A stretch of 39,139 bases of DNA from Parafrankia elaeagni (GTDB lineage: Bacteria; Actinomycetota; Actinomycetes; Frankiales; Frankiaceae): NCBI RefSeq assembly GCF_000374165.1, contig NZ_KB893752.1:1-39139 (forward strand), written 5' to 3'. This document shows positions 1 through 7,999 of this stretch, in pieces; position 1 is the stretch's first letter; the number at the start of each line of letters is the position of its first letter. Below the pieces are notes generated by a model. The model did no database searches, was not told where the DNA came from, and saw only the letters and a program-made list of their open reading frames with translations. Both the position numbers and the translations under genes were made by a program.

Positions 1-276
1 GCCCGGGCCGAGCAGGCCACCGACACCTGGAAGACCCGCTACGCCCTACGCGCCGGGATCGAAGGAACCATCAACCAGGCCCTCGACGTCACCGGCCTGC
101 GCAACGCCCGCTACCGCGGCCTGCCCAAGACCCGCCTCCAACACGCCTTCTCCGCCACCGCGGTCAACGTCATCCGCCTCGACGCCCACTGGAACCCCCA
201 CCAGCCGCCCTTCACACCCCGCACCAGCAGACTCACCCGCCTCAGCCAGCAGCGCACAACCCCGACCGCGAATTAA
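1..276 (+). mobile_element. IS1182-type transposase, C-terminal end (5' part outside window)
   Basis: The window opens inside an open reading frame that runs 91 codons to a TAA at 274-276. The visible part, with the blocks YALRAGIEGTINQ, GLRNARYRGLPKTRLQHAF and AVNVIRLDAHW, is the usual C-terminus of DDE transposases of the IS1182 type: the catalytic Glu (here in AGIEGTI) and the 'RYRGL.KT.LQH' block. Nothing before residue 1 is visible, so I cannot say whether the element is intact or a remnant, and no terminal inverted repeat is recognisable after the stop. It marks the left edge as a region that has received insertions. The family call is from memory of the motif. Confidence 0.75.
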
Positions 277-306
277 GCAGCAGAGTCGTCAGCCAGTCGT
301 TGGACG

Positions 307-1191
307 TCAGCCGGTCGGACGGGCCACGGCGTCCCGGACGGCCTGGTCGCGGGTGGTCGGCGGGCGGCCGATCAGCTTGGCCAGGTCGTCGCTCGTCGTG
401 TGCAGCTCGCCGCGGGACAGGCCGGCGTCGGCGTCGGCCAGCGCCGTGGCCACCTCCGCCTGGAGCCCGGCGCCGGTGAGCAGGGCGGCGTAGTCGTCGA
501 CGGGCAGGTCCTGGTAGGCGATCGGGGTTCCGAGGACCTCGCTGAAGGTCGCCGCGAGTTCGGTGAGGGTGAACGCCTCTCCCCCGAGCTCATGAATGGT
601 GTGGACGGATCCGTCGCCGACGGCCCCGCCGCCGGTGAGGACGGCCGCGGCGGCGTCGGCGTAGTCCTGGCGGCTCGCCACGCTGACCCGTCCGTCGCCG
701 GCGCTGCCGGGCAGCACGCCGTGCTGGCGGATCACCGGCAGCTGGTCGGTGTAGTTCTCCAGGTACCAGCCGTTGCGCAGGATCACGTGCGGCGCCCCGC
801 TCGCCTGCAGGTACTCCTCGGTGCGGCGGTGCTCGTCGGCGAGGAGCAGCCGGGAGGTGTCCGCGTTCAGGATGCTGGTGTAGACGATCAGCGTGGCCCC
901 GGCGGCGAGGGCGGCGTCGATGGCCTGGCGGTGCTGGTCGAACCGCTGGCCGACGTCAGTCGTCGAGATCAGGAGGAGCTGTTCCACTCCGGCGAACGCG
1001 TCGGCGAGACTGGCGGGGTCGGCGAAGTCGGCCCGGCGGGTCTGCACACCGGTGCGCTGCGCAAGCGCGGCGAGGCGACTGGTGTCACGGCCCGTCGCGA
1101 CGATCCGTCCGGCGGGCTGGCCGATCTCGATCAGCCGGTCGACGACGAGGCTGCCCAGGTGCCCGGTGGCACCGGTGATGACGACGGACAT
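307..1191 (-). CDS. NAD(P)-binding NmrA/QorB-like oxidoreductase
   Basis: A 294-residue Rossmann protein. The N-terminus carries GATGHLG (residues 7-13), the nucleotide-binding loop of atypical short-chain dehydrogenases. The rest (LLLISTTDVGQR, AGATLIVYTSILNADTS, HVILRNGWYLENYT, LPGSAGDGRVS) matches the QorB/YtfG type of NAD(P)H:quinone oxidoreductase-like proteins, which lack the usual YxxxK pair. The start at 1191 is preceded by GGGAG at good spacing. An in-frame ATG 78 bases further upstream gives an unlikely Arg/Pro/His-rich extension and is rejected. It is divergent from the HxlR regulator at 1340, the classic arrangement for redox-sensing HxlR/QorR pairs, so I infer control by that protein. 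The quinone substrate is not proven. Confidence 0.85.
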   Translation of the reverse strand: MSVVITGATGHLGSLVVDRLIEIGQPAGRIVATGRDTSRLAALAQRTGVQTRRADFADPASLADAFAGVEQLLLISTTDVGQRFDQHRQAIDAALAAGATLIVYTSILNADTSRLLLADEHRRTEEYLQASGAPHVILRNGWYLENYTDQLPVIRQHGVLPGSAGDGRVSVASRQDYADAAAAVLTGGGAVGDGSVHTIHELGGEAFTLTELAATFSEVLGTPIAYQDLPVDDYAALLTGAGLQAEVATALADADAGLSRGELHTTSDDLAKLIGRPPTTRDQAVRDAVARPTG

Positions 1192-1278
1192 GGATGTCTC
1201 CCGTGGTGGGTGCGGATGGCGGTGGCCAACGGATGGTCTGGCGACCGCCGGCGGCGCTTTTCGACTCAACCGCAGACA

Positions 1279-1332
1279 CTTACCGGAGGGAAGTACCGAC
1301 CTGAAGGTAAGCTACCCACGGCCCGGTAAGCT
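1279..1332. promoter_or_regulatory. Candidate operator for the divergent HxlR/QorB pair
   Basis: In the 148-bp gap between the divergent genes, CTTACC (1279-1284) is inverted against GGTAAG (1306-1311). GGTAAGCT is repeated directly at 1306-1313 and 1325-1332, 19 bp apart, the last copy only 8 bp from the regulator's start codon. An AAGTACC half-site (1291-1297) sits between. This layout suits a dimeric winged-helix repressor that controls both promoters, but binding is inferred. Confidence 0.4.
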
Positions 1333-1339
1333 GCTGGCC

Positions 1340-1816
1340 ATGGTGGTTACCGAGAACACGGCGGTGGCCGACGAGCCGTGGGACCCGTACGCGCGGGGCT
1401 GCCCCTCGCGCGAGCTGCTCGACCGCATCGGCGACAAGTGGAGCGTGCTGCTCCTCGGCGAGCTGGCCGACCAGCAGCCGCACCGCTTCGCCGCACTGCG
1501 CGACAGGATCGAGGGCATCAGCGAGAAGATGCTCACCCAGACCCTGCGTTTCCTGGAGCAGGACGGGCTGGTCTCCCGCCGCGCCTTCGCCCAGATCCCA
1601 CCCCGCGTCGAGTACCAGCTCACCCCGCTCGGCCTCACCCTCTGCGACGTCCTCAACTCACTGCGCGACTGGTCCACGACGCACGCCGACGAGGTCATGG
1701 CCGCCCGGAAGCGCTACACCCAAGCAGGGCGGCCGGGACCAGCGCCTGAACCGGGCGGGTGGAGCAGCCGAGGGCTGGATGGCAGCATTTCGCGGCATGG
1801 GCAGGGACGACAGTGA
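1340..1816 (+). CDS. HxlR-family winged-helix transcriptional regulator
   Basis: A 158-residue DNA-binding protein. The signature begins at about residue 20 with ARGCPSRELLDRIGDKWS, including the conserved Cys that in several family members senses electrophiles or thiol stress. It continues with FAALRDRIEGISEKMLTQTLRFLEQDGLVSR (recognition helix and wing) and the typical YQLTPLGLTL block. The C-terminal 35 or so residues after RKRYTQAG are Gly/Pro-rich and not conserved. ATG 1340 gives the standard family N-terminus. It is divergent from the QorB-like gene at 307-1191, so it is probably that gene's regulator, acting through the repeats in the gap. Its 3' end overlaps the start of the next plus-strand gene. 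Confidence 0.88.
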   Translation: MVVTENTAVADEPWDPYARGCPSRELLDRIGDKWSVLLLGELADQQPHRFAALRDRIEGISEKMLTQTLRFLEQDGLVSRRAFAQIPPRVEYQLTPLGLTLCDVLNSLRDWSTTHADEVMAARKRYTQAGRPGPAPEPGGWSSRGLDGSISRHGQGRQ

Positions 1817-2567
1817 CGAAACGTATGTGATCGAGCTGTGCAACACGGTGTTGGGTGAGCAGGCCGCGACGCAGCACCGGTTCGAGTGGCTACTGGGTGA
1901 CCCCTCCGCCAACGGGCGACGAGTGATGTTGCCCGTCGATGGATACTGGCCTGGCCATCAGCTCGTCGTCGAGTATCGCGAGCTGCAGCACGATCAGCCC
2001 GTGGCGCATTTCGACAAGCCTGACAGGCTGACCGTCAGCGGAGTTCACCGTGGTGAGCAGCGGGCTCTGTACGACGCACGGCGCGACAGCGAGATCCCTG
2101 CACACGGGCTTCGGCTGGTCGTGATCCGTCCCGGCGATCTGGACTCCGACAGCCGTGGCCGCCTGCGCCGCAGGGCGGACGCGGATCTCGAGGTCGTCCG
2201 CACGTTGCTCGCTCGCGAGAGCGACGAAGACCGGGTGACGGATGCTTTCCGAGTCTGGTTGATCGCTGAGGGCTGGACACCTGTCACGCCGACCGACCCG
2301 TGGACCGATATCGAGGCCGTCCGGGGAGGGGAACGCCTGATCGGGGAGGCGAAGGGGAGGACCAGTGAACCGGGCACCGATGCCGACATCGCCTACGGCC
2401 AGCTACTGCGCCGAATGACCGTCGATTCGGCCGACATTCGCTACGCGCTGATAGTGCCGACCACCTCCGTGCGCGCCGCCCGACGGGTTCCCGTCCACGT
2501 CCGAGACCGTCTGCGCATCTGCCTGTACGAGGTGACCGCTACTGGTGAGGTGCGGCAGCTTCACTGA
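1779..2567 (+). CDS. Uncharacterised protein with PD-(D/E)XK nuclease-like features
   Basis: A 262-residue protein I do not recognise as a named family. The C-terminal half has a canonical-looking PD-(D/E)XK core: D177 (in WTDIEAV), then E190-A-K192 in RLIGEAKGRT, then a helix with YGQLLRRM. The N-terminal half resembles a degenerate Vsr/DUF559-like fold: D54 in LPVDGYWPG, E65-Y-R67, then YDARRDSEIPAHGLRLVVI. It may be a tandem nuclease-fold protein with one active and one decayed copy. No methyltransferase or toxin partner is adjacent. ATG 1779 overlaps the HxlR gene by 38 bp with AGGG upstream; ATG 1797 is an alternative. Nuclease function is an inference from motifs only. Confidence 0.65.
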   Translation: MAAFRGMGRDDSDETYVIELCNTVLGEQAATQHRFEWLLGDPSANGRRVMLPVDGYWPGHQLVVEYRELQHDQPVAHFDKPDRLTVSGVHRGEQRALYDARRDSEIPAHGLRLVVIRPGDLDSDSRGRLRRRADADLEVVRTLLARESDEDRVTDAFRVWLIAEGWTPVTPTDPWTDIEAVRGGERLIGEAKGRTSEPGTDADIAYGQLLRRMTVDSADIRYALIVPTTSVRAARRVPVHVRDRLRICLYEVTATGEVRQLH

Positions 2568-2595
2568 TCGACGGCGGTTCTGTCGCGACCGCGGT

Positions 2596-3405
2596 TCAGC
2601 GCGGGGAGGCCTCGCGGGCGGCCCAGTCCCGGAAGCGGGTGGCAGACCGGCCGAGGACCTGGGTGACGCCGTCGGAGAGGTAGGCGTCGGCGCCGGAACG
2701 GATGCCGCGCAGCATCGCCATCCGCCAGGCGATATACCCCTCAGGGGTACCGGCGGCGCGCAGCCGGGCGAGATGGTCGCCGTCGCTTTCCGGCACGAAC
2801 ACCACGGGCCTCCCGGTGGTCTGCCGGAGCACCGCGGCGGCCTCGGTGAACGTGATCGCCTCCGGTCCGGACAGAGCGACCACCTCGCCGTCGTGGGCGC
2901 GGCCGGTCAGGACGACGGCGGCGACCTCGGCGATGTCGTCGACATCGACGAACGGCTCGGCGCCGTCCCCGACCGGGGCGACGATCCGGTCGTTCACGGG
3001 GGTGAACATCGCCTCGGTGAAGTTCTGGGCGAAATGGGTCGGACGCAGGATCGTCCAGGCGAGCGGCCCGTCCCGCAGAGCCGTCTCCGCGGTGGCGACA
3101 GCACCGTCAGGATGGAACTCGACGCCGCGGGCGGAGAGCAGCACGGCGTGCGCGGCCCCGGCGTCCGCGGCGACGTCGAGCAGGCCGGTCAGGATGGCGC
3201 TCCAGTCGGTGGCGGAGCCGGGGCCGACGACGAACATCCCGCTCGCGCCGTCGAGCGCGGCCGGCCAGGTGGTCTCGTCCCGCCAGTCGAACGGAGTCGG
3301 GGTGGTGCGGCTGACCGGCCGCGCGTCGTGGCCGTGCGCGGTGAGGATGCGGACGAGGCGGTGGCCGACCTTGCCGGTACCACCGAGAACGACGTAGCTG
3401 GACAT
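2596..3405 (-). CDS. NmrA-like NAD(P)-binding protein
   Basis: A 269-residue atypical short-chain dehydrogenase. It begins MSSYVVLGGTGKVGHRLVRI with the nucleotide-binding GGTGKVG at 8-14, followed by LLSARGVEF, the LAWTILRPTHFAQNF segment, VDVDDIAEVAAVVLTG and ALSGPEAITFTEAA, all usual in the NmrA/HSCARG group. The YxxxK catalytic pair is absent, so it may act as a redox-sensing or epimerase-like protein rather than a classical dehydrogenase. The frame stays open far upstream, but that part overlaps the AraC gene and has no family similarity, so ATG 3405 is taken as the start. It is divergent from the AraC regulator across a gap of about 80 bp and is probably its target. Confidence 0.83.
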   Translation of the reverse strand: MSSYVVLGGTGKVGHRLVRILTAHGHDARPVSRTTPTPFDWRDETTWPAALDGASGMFVVGPGSATDWSAILTGLLDVAADAGAAHAVLLSARGVEFHPDGAVATAETALRDGPLAWTILRPTHFAQNFTEAMFTPVNDRIVAPVGDGAEPFVDVDDIAEVAAVVLTGRAHDGEVVALSGPEAITFTEAAAVLRQTTGRPVVFVPESDGDHLARLRAAGTPEGYIAWRMAMLRGIRSGADAYLSDGVTQVLGRSATRFRDWAAREASPR

Positions 3406-3487
3406 GCTGCCGACGCTACGAAGACCACGGGCGATGGACAATGTCTGATCTGCGCGAATGTATTTGTGATCGTCTACCGTGGGGCGG

Positions 3488-4405
3488 GTGGACATCCTCA
3501 GCGACGAGCTGTCCCGGGCGCGGGCCCGGGGCGCGGTGTTCTCCGTGCTGCGCCGCGCCGAGCCGTGGGGGCTGCGTTTCGAGGGGGTCCGGCCGCTGAC
3601 GGCCCACATCCTGCTCGAAGGGTCGGCGTGGATCGAGCGGGATGATCTCGACCCGGCACCGGTCCACGCCCGGGACGTCGTGCTGGCGACCGCCGGCTCG
3701 CCGTACTCGCTCGTCAGCGGACCAGGCGTCGCGACGGTGCCGATCGCCGAGGCCCGCAGAACCCCGTCCGCTCCCGGGCCACCGGGCACGCGGGCGCCGG
3801 AGGCAACGGTGATGTGCGGGGCGTACGTCCTCTCCGGCAGCGTCGGCGAGTCGCTCATGCAGGGGCTTCCCCCGTTCGCGCTCCTCCCGGCGGCCGAGCA
3901 GGAGCCCGCGCACCGCGCCGCGGTCGACCTGCTGGCGGCGGAGGCCGTCCGGGACGTCCCGGGCCAGCAGGCGCTCCTCGACCGGCTGCTGGACGTGACC
4001 CTCGTGTATACCCTGCGCTCCTGGTGGCGCACCACCGAGGCGGCCCCCGGCTGGTACCGGGCGCTGCACCATCCGCACATCCGCCGGGTTCTCGAGAACC
4101 TGCACGCCCACCCCGAACAGCACTGGACGCTGCCCGTTATGGCGCGGGACGCCGGACTGTCCCGCGCCGCGTTCGCGGCGCAGTTCCACCAGCTGGTGGG
4201 GCTTCCGGCCGGCCGGTACCTGACCCGGCTACGCATGAGCCGTGCCCAGGACGCGCTGCTGCGCACCGACCAGCCGCTGGCCGTGATCGCCATGAGCGTC
4301 GGGTACCGCAACGAGTTCGCCTTCGCGACGGCGTTCCGCCGCCAGCACGGCCTTTCCCCCGGCCGCTGGCGCGCCGACCGCCGCGGCGACACGGGCCGTG
4401 GGTAG
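3488..4405 (+). CDS. AraC-family transcriptional regulator (cupin type)
   Basis: About 305 residues. The N-terminal half is the cupin-like AraC-binding domain (VDILSDELSRARARGAVFSV, then PYSLVSGPG and VMCGAYVLSG). The C-terminal half carries two helix-turn-helix motifs: WTLPVMARDAGLSRAAFAAQFHQ and PLAVIAMSVGYRNEFAFATAFRR, ending with GLSPGRWR. GTG 3488 gives the common family start (VDxLSD); another GTG lies at 3479. It is divergent from the NmrA-like gene ending at 3405, a pairing seen widely in actinobacteria, so I infer that it activates that gene. The inducer is unknown. Confidence 0.86.
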   Translation: MDILSDELSRARARGAVFSVLRRAEPWGLRFEGVRPLTAHILLEGSAWIERDDLDPAPVHARDVVLATAGSPYSLVSGPGVATVPIAEARRTPSAPGPPGTRAPEATVMCGAYVLSGSVGESLMQGLPPFALLPAAEQEPAHRAAVDLLAAEAVRDVPGQQALLDRLLDVTLVYTLRSWWRTTEAAPGWYRALHHPHIRRVLENLHAHPEQHWTLPVMARDAGLSRAAFAAQFHQLVGLPAGRYLTRLRMSRAQDALLRTDQPLAVIAMSVGYRNEFAFATAFRRQHGLSPGRWRADRRGDTGRG

Positions 4406-4456
4406 GGCCCGGCAGTACCGTCCCGACGTCCGGATCCGTCGCGCCGGCCCGGCCCG

Positions 4457-4873
4457 TCAGCCGAACCCGCGGAAGGTCCCGTCAGGATCGACGTTGTCGG
4501 CGAAGTTCGCGAAATCCAGGTTGGCCAGCGAAAGATTGTTTTCGACACTCCACATCCAGGCCGGTACCACCCGGAACCAGCGTCCCGGCTCGCGCCGAAG
4601 ATCAATCACCAGAATCGGCATCTCCGAGTCGCGAACCGTCACACCATCGACGACGAAGACGAAGCTTCGACGAGGCGAACCCGCCAGCGCCATCACCTCC
4701 TCGATGGTGAGGCCGGCGAATCTCAGCTCGCTGACGAAGGAAAGCCCGGCGGCGAAGCCCTCGGGCGACGGGGCTGAACTCGCCGCGCAGACAGCGTGCC
4801 AGGCGGCATCATCAGAGAAATCGGTGCGCAGCACCAGGGAGTTCAGCGTCGCGGGAAGAGTCGACACCGGCAT
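4457..4873 (-). CDS. DUF6924-type small protein
   Basis: A 138-residue soluble protein. The blocks SLVLRTDFSDDAAW (12-25), FVSELRFAGLT, the Leu/Val-rich ILVIDLRREPGRWFRVVP and the C-terminal WSVENNLSLANLDFANFAD with final GTFRGF are, as I recall, the signature of DUF6924, a family of small actinobacterial proteins of unknown function. ATG 4873 lies 62 bp inside the 3' end of the MFS gene, which is a longer overlap than normal for this operon, but I see no better start. Being on the same strand it may be the fifth gene of the PKS operon. I see no evidence for its role. Confidence 0.75.
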   Translation of the reverse strand: MPVSTLPATLNSLVLRTDFSDDAAWHAVCAASSAPSPEGFAAGLSFVSELRFAGLTIEEVMALAGSPRRSFVFVVDGVTVRDSEMPILVIDLRREPGRWFRVVPAWMWSVENNLSLANLDFANFADNVDPDGTFRGFG

Positions 4874-6410
4874 AGTCTCGCAGACGAGTGGTCTCGGCCG
4901 GTGCGGGAAGCCGACGCAGGTGACGCGCGAGGGCCGACGGGTGCAGCGAGACCAGGCTGACGGCCGCGCCGAGGGCCACCAGGCCGGCGGCGACCTGCAG
5001 GGCGAGTGCGTAGCCGCTGACGAAGGCGTCGGCCGGAACCGCTCCGGCCGCGAGTGCGGACTCCTGACGGGTCAGCAGGATGGCACCGGTCAGCGCGATC
5101 CCGAAGACACCCGAGACCTCCCGTGCCGCGCTCACCACCGCCGACGCCGTTCCGGCCTGGCCACCTGCCGTCACCGCGAGCATTCTTTCGGTCAGTGGTG
5201 TGGTCAGTGCCGAGCCGGCGCCGATGCAGGCGAGGCCCGGGAGAAGGTCGAGGAAGTCGCTGCCCACCCCTGCCCGGGAGACCAGCACCAGCCCGACCGC
5301 GACCACCGCGAGGCCGCCGGCCACCGTCCAGTGGGCACCGGCTGTCGCTGACAGTTTCGCCGCGACGGGAACGGTCAGCACCAGCAGGACGGCGACCGGG
5401 ACGAACGCCATCCCGGCCCGGGTCGGGCTGAAGCCGAGCACGTCCTGCAGGAACAGCGAGGTGAAGAAGAAGACACCGTTGATGCCGAGCCCCCACAGCA
5501 CCTGGGCGACCGTGCCGCCGCTGAACACCGGGTGCCGGAACAGCGACATCTCGACCATCGGGTCCGGTACGACCCGTTCGACCAGCACGAACAGCACCGC
5601 CGCCGCGACGGCCAGCGCGAGCATTGTCAGGATCAGGAATGAGGTGTACCCGTGCTCCGGCCCCTGCAGCAGCGCGTAGGTGATGGCGAACAGCGCCGCT
5701 CCCGAGGTGAGCAGCCCCGGCAGGTCCAGCTTCGACAGGTCCGGCTTCGACAGGTCCGGCTTCGACCGTCCGCCGCGGCTGCGAAGCGGAGGTCGGGTGG
5801 CGCGGGGTGCCGGCTGGGTGGGAAGGGCACGCAGGCCGACAGCCAGCGCCGCGAGGCCGACCGGGACGTTCAGGTAGAAGATCCAGCGCCAGTGCCAGTG
5901 CTGCGCGACGATGCCGCCCGTCACGGGGCCGAGGGCCAGCGCGAGTGCGACCGCGGCCGTCCACACTCCGGCGCCGAGCTGTCGGCCGCGGTTGTCGACG
6001 TCGGTGGCCAGCACCGCGAGGGTGGCCGGCATGATCAGCGCGGCGCCGCCGCCCTGCACCAGGCGGGCCGAGATGAGGAGGTCGCCGGAGTTCGCCGAGC
6101 CGGCGACCGCCGACGAGCCGACGAAGACCACCAGGCCCAGCAGGAACATCGGCCGGCGGCCGTGCAGGTCGGTGAGCCGGCCGCCGACCAGCAGGAGCGT
6201 CGAGAACGACAGGATGTAGCTGGTCGCCACCCATTCCAGCTCGGAGACGCTAAGCCCCAGTTCGGACTGCAGCGTCGGCAGGGCGACGTTCAGGACCGTG
6301 TTGTCCATGGCGACCACGAAGGCGGCGGTCGCCACCGCTGCCAGCACCAGCCGGGACCGTCCCGCGGCCCTCACCGCATGCCCCTGGGACTCCCGTCCGG
6401 AGACAGTCAC
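4812..6410 (-). CDS. MFS transporter, DHA2 (14-TM) drug/proton antiporter type
   Basis: A 532-residue membrane protein with about 14 hydrophobic segments. Family motifs are visible: AMDNTVLNVALP at 34-45 (DHA2 motif D1), GGRLTDLHGRRPMF at 76-89 (motif A) and LALGPVTGGIV at 158-168 (motif C). The loop after the sixth segment carries three KPDLS-type repeats (about 217-229). GTG 6410 overlaps the carboxylase stop as GTGA, so translation is coupled. As the last step of a ligase-PKS-carboxylase operon it probably exports the lipid or polyketide, although most PKS lipids of this kind in mycobacteria use MmpL proteins instead. A role in drug resistance is the alternative. Confidence 0.85.
   Translation of the reverse strand: MTVSGRESQGHAVRAAGRSRLVLAAVATAAFVVAMDNTVLNVALPTLQSELGLSVSELEWVATSYILSFSTLLLVGGRLTDLHGRRPMFLLGLVVFVGSSAVAGSANSGDLLISARLVQGGGAALIMPATLAVLATDVDNRGRQLGAGVWTAAVALALALGPVTGGIVAQHWHWRWIFYLNVPVGLAALAVGLRALPTQPAPRATRPPLRSRGGRSKPDLSKPDLSKLDLPGLLTSGAALFAITYALLQGPEHGYTSFLILTMLALAVAAAVLFVLVERVVPDPMVEMSLFRHPVFSGGTVAQVLWGLGINGVFFFTSLFLQDVLGFSPTRAGMAFVPVAVLLVLTVPVAAKLSATAGAHWTVAGGLAVVAVGLVLVSRAGVGSDFLDLLPGLACIGAGSALTTPLTERMLAVTAGGQAGTASAVVSAAREVSGVFGIALTGAILLTRQESALAAGAVPADAFVSGYALALQVAAGLVALGAAVSLVSLHPSALARHLRRLPAPAETTRLRDYAGVDSSRDAELPGAAHRFL
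5721..5765. repeat. In-frame 3 x 15-bp tandem repeat in the MFS loop
   Basis: Three adjacent 15-bp units (5721-5735, 5736-5750, 5751-5765); the last two are identical and the first differs at one base. Read on the minus strand they encode consecutive S-K-P-D-L / S-K-L-D-L units in the cytoplasmic loop of the transporter. The reading frame is kept. Confidence 0.9.
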
Positions 6411-7999
6411 AGCGGAATGTTCCCGTGCTTCTTCGGCGGCATTAGCTCGCGTTTGTTCCGTAATGCCCGTAACGCTCGGGTGACCTCGACCCGGGTTTCG
6501 GACGGCGCGATGACGGCGTCGATGTACCCGCGGTCGGCGGCCGGGTAGGGCGAGGCGATGCGGCTTCGGTACTCCGCGGTGAAGGTGGCCGCCGCCTGGT
6601 CGCGTTCGGCGCCGGAGAGGGCGGCCAACTGCCGGCGGTGGAGAATGCTCACCGCTCCGGTCGCCCCCATGACGGCGATCTCGGCAGTCGGCCAGGCGAG
6701 GTTCACATCGGCGCCCAGATGCTTGGAGCCCATCACCGCGTAGCCGCCGCCGTAGGCCTTGCGTACCACCACCGTCACCAGCGGCACGGTCGCCTCGGCG
6801 TAGGCGTAGAAGAGCTTCGCGCCGCGCCGGATGATTCCCAGTTCCTCCTGCTGTCTGCCCGGCATGTAGCCGGGGACGTCGGTGAACGTGAGCAGCGGGA
6901 TGTTGAACGCGTCGCAGACCCGCACGAACCGGGCCGCCTTCTCGGAGGCGTCGATGTCGATCACGCCGCCGAGCGCCCGTGGCTGGTTCGCGACGACGCC
7001 GACGGAGCTTCCTTCGACCCGGCCGAACCCGCAGATGATGTTCGGGGCGAACTCCGCGGACACCTCGAGGAAGTCGCCCTCGTCGACCACCCGCCGGATC
7101 ACCTCGGCCATGTCGTACGACTGGTGCTGCGCGTCGGGCACCATGGTGTCGAGTTCCCGGTCGCGGTCGGTCACCGTCAGGGGCTCCGGCGGCGCGGCGT
7201 AGCTGGGCGGCGGGTCCTCGCAGTTGTCGGGCAGGAAGCCGAGCAGGACCCGAACCCAGTCGAGCGCGTCGAGCTCGTCGGTGGCCAGATAGTGGGTGTT
7301 GCCCGCGACCGCGGCGTTGATCCCGCCGCCGCCGAGCTCGTCGAGCGTGGTCCTCTCGCCGGTGACGGCGAACACCACGTCCGGCCCGGTGACGAACATG
7401 TGCGAGGTGCCGTCGACCATCACGGTGAAGTCGGTGACGGCCGGCGAGTACGCGGCCCCACCGGCGCAGGTCCCCATGATCAGCGATATCTGTGGCACCC
7501 GGCCCGAGGCCAGCACGTTGCGGCGGCCGATCTCGGCGTAGTAGGCCAGCGACGCGACGCCCTCCTGGATGCGTGCCCCACCGGAGTCGTTGATCCCGAT
7601 GATCGGGCAGCCGGTCCTGATCGCCAGGTCCATCATCTTGCAGATCTTTCGTCCGTGCGCCTCGCCCAGACTGCCGCCGAACACGGTGCGATCCTGTGCG
7701 AAGACGCCGACCTGCCGGCCGTGTACCGTCCCGAAACCGGTCACCACGCCGTCGCCGGCCGGCCGGCGGTCGCCGAGGCCGAACTCGTGGCACTGGTGGC
7801 GGGCCAGCGCGTCGAACTCGGAGAACGTCCCCGGGTCGAGGAGCAGGTCGATGCGTTCCCGCGCGGTCAGCCGGCCCGGGGTCTGTTGCCGGTCGGCCGT
7901 GCCCCGGGGCCCGGCGGGCAGTGGCTGTTCCCCGCGCTGACGCAGCTCCACCAGCCGGGCCACGGCCGTGGTGCGGCCTGCGGAGTCGGCGATCGTCAT
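6407..7999 (-). CDS. Acyl-CoA carboxylase, carboxyltransferase (beta) subunit, AccD/PccB type
   Basis: 530 residues, the normal length for actinobacterial AccD/PccB. It moves CO2 from biotin to an acyl-CoA. The two crotonase-like halves are complete: TPGRLTARERIDLLLDPG (40-57), the oxyanion-hole segments SGGARIQEG (139-147) and TCAGGAAYSPA (177-187), then ITDFTVMVDGTSHMFVTGP-like core, DVPGYMPG, KAYGGGYAVMGSKHLGAD (414-431) and the C-terminal PPKKHGNIPL. The residue after GGxY, which I recall is Asp in propionyl-CoA carboxylases, is Ala421. No biotin carboxylase or epsilon subunit is in the window, so partners must come in trans. ATG 7999 overlaps the PKS stop as ATGA. The context suggests it makes the PKS extender unit, like AccD4. 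Confidence 0.92.
   Translation of the reverse strand: MTIADSAGRTTAVARLVELRQRGEQPLPAGPRGTADRQQTPGRLTARERIDLLLDPGTFSEFDALARHQCHEFGLGDRRPAGDGVVTGFGTVHGRQVGVFAQDRTVFGGSLGEAHGRKICKMMDLAIRTGCPIIGINDSGGARIQEGVASLAYYAEIGRRNVLASGRVPQISLIMGTCAGGAAYSPAVTDFTVMVDGTSHMFVTGPDVVFAVTGERTTLDELGGGGINAAVAGNTHYLATDELDALDWVRVLLGFLPDNCEDPPPSYAAPPEPLTVTDRDRELDTMVPDAQHQSYDMAEVIRRVVDEGDFLEVSAEFAPNIICGFGRVEGSSVGVVANQPRALGGVIDIDASEKAARFVRVCDAFNIPLLTFTDVPGYMPGRQQEELGIIRRGAKLFYAYAEATVPLVTVVVRKAYGGGYAVMGSKHLGADVNLAWPTAEIAVMGATGAVSILHRRQLAALSGAERDQAAATFTAEYRSRIASPYPAADRGYIDAVIAPSETRVEVTRALRALRNKRELMPPKKHGNIPL

Noticed and set aside
3406-4605. Upstream extension of the NmrA-like frame
   Set aside because: It is antisense to the AraC gene with no conserved sequence.
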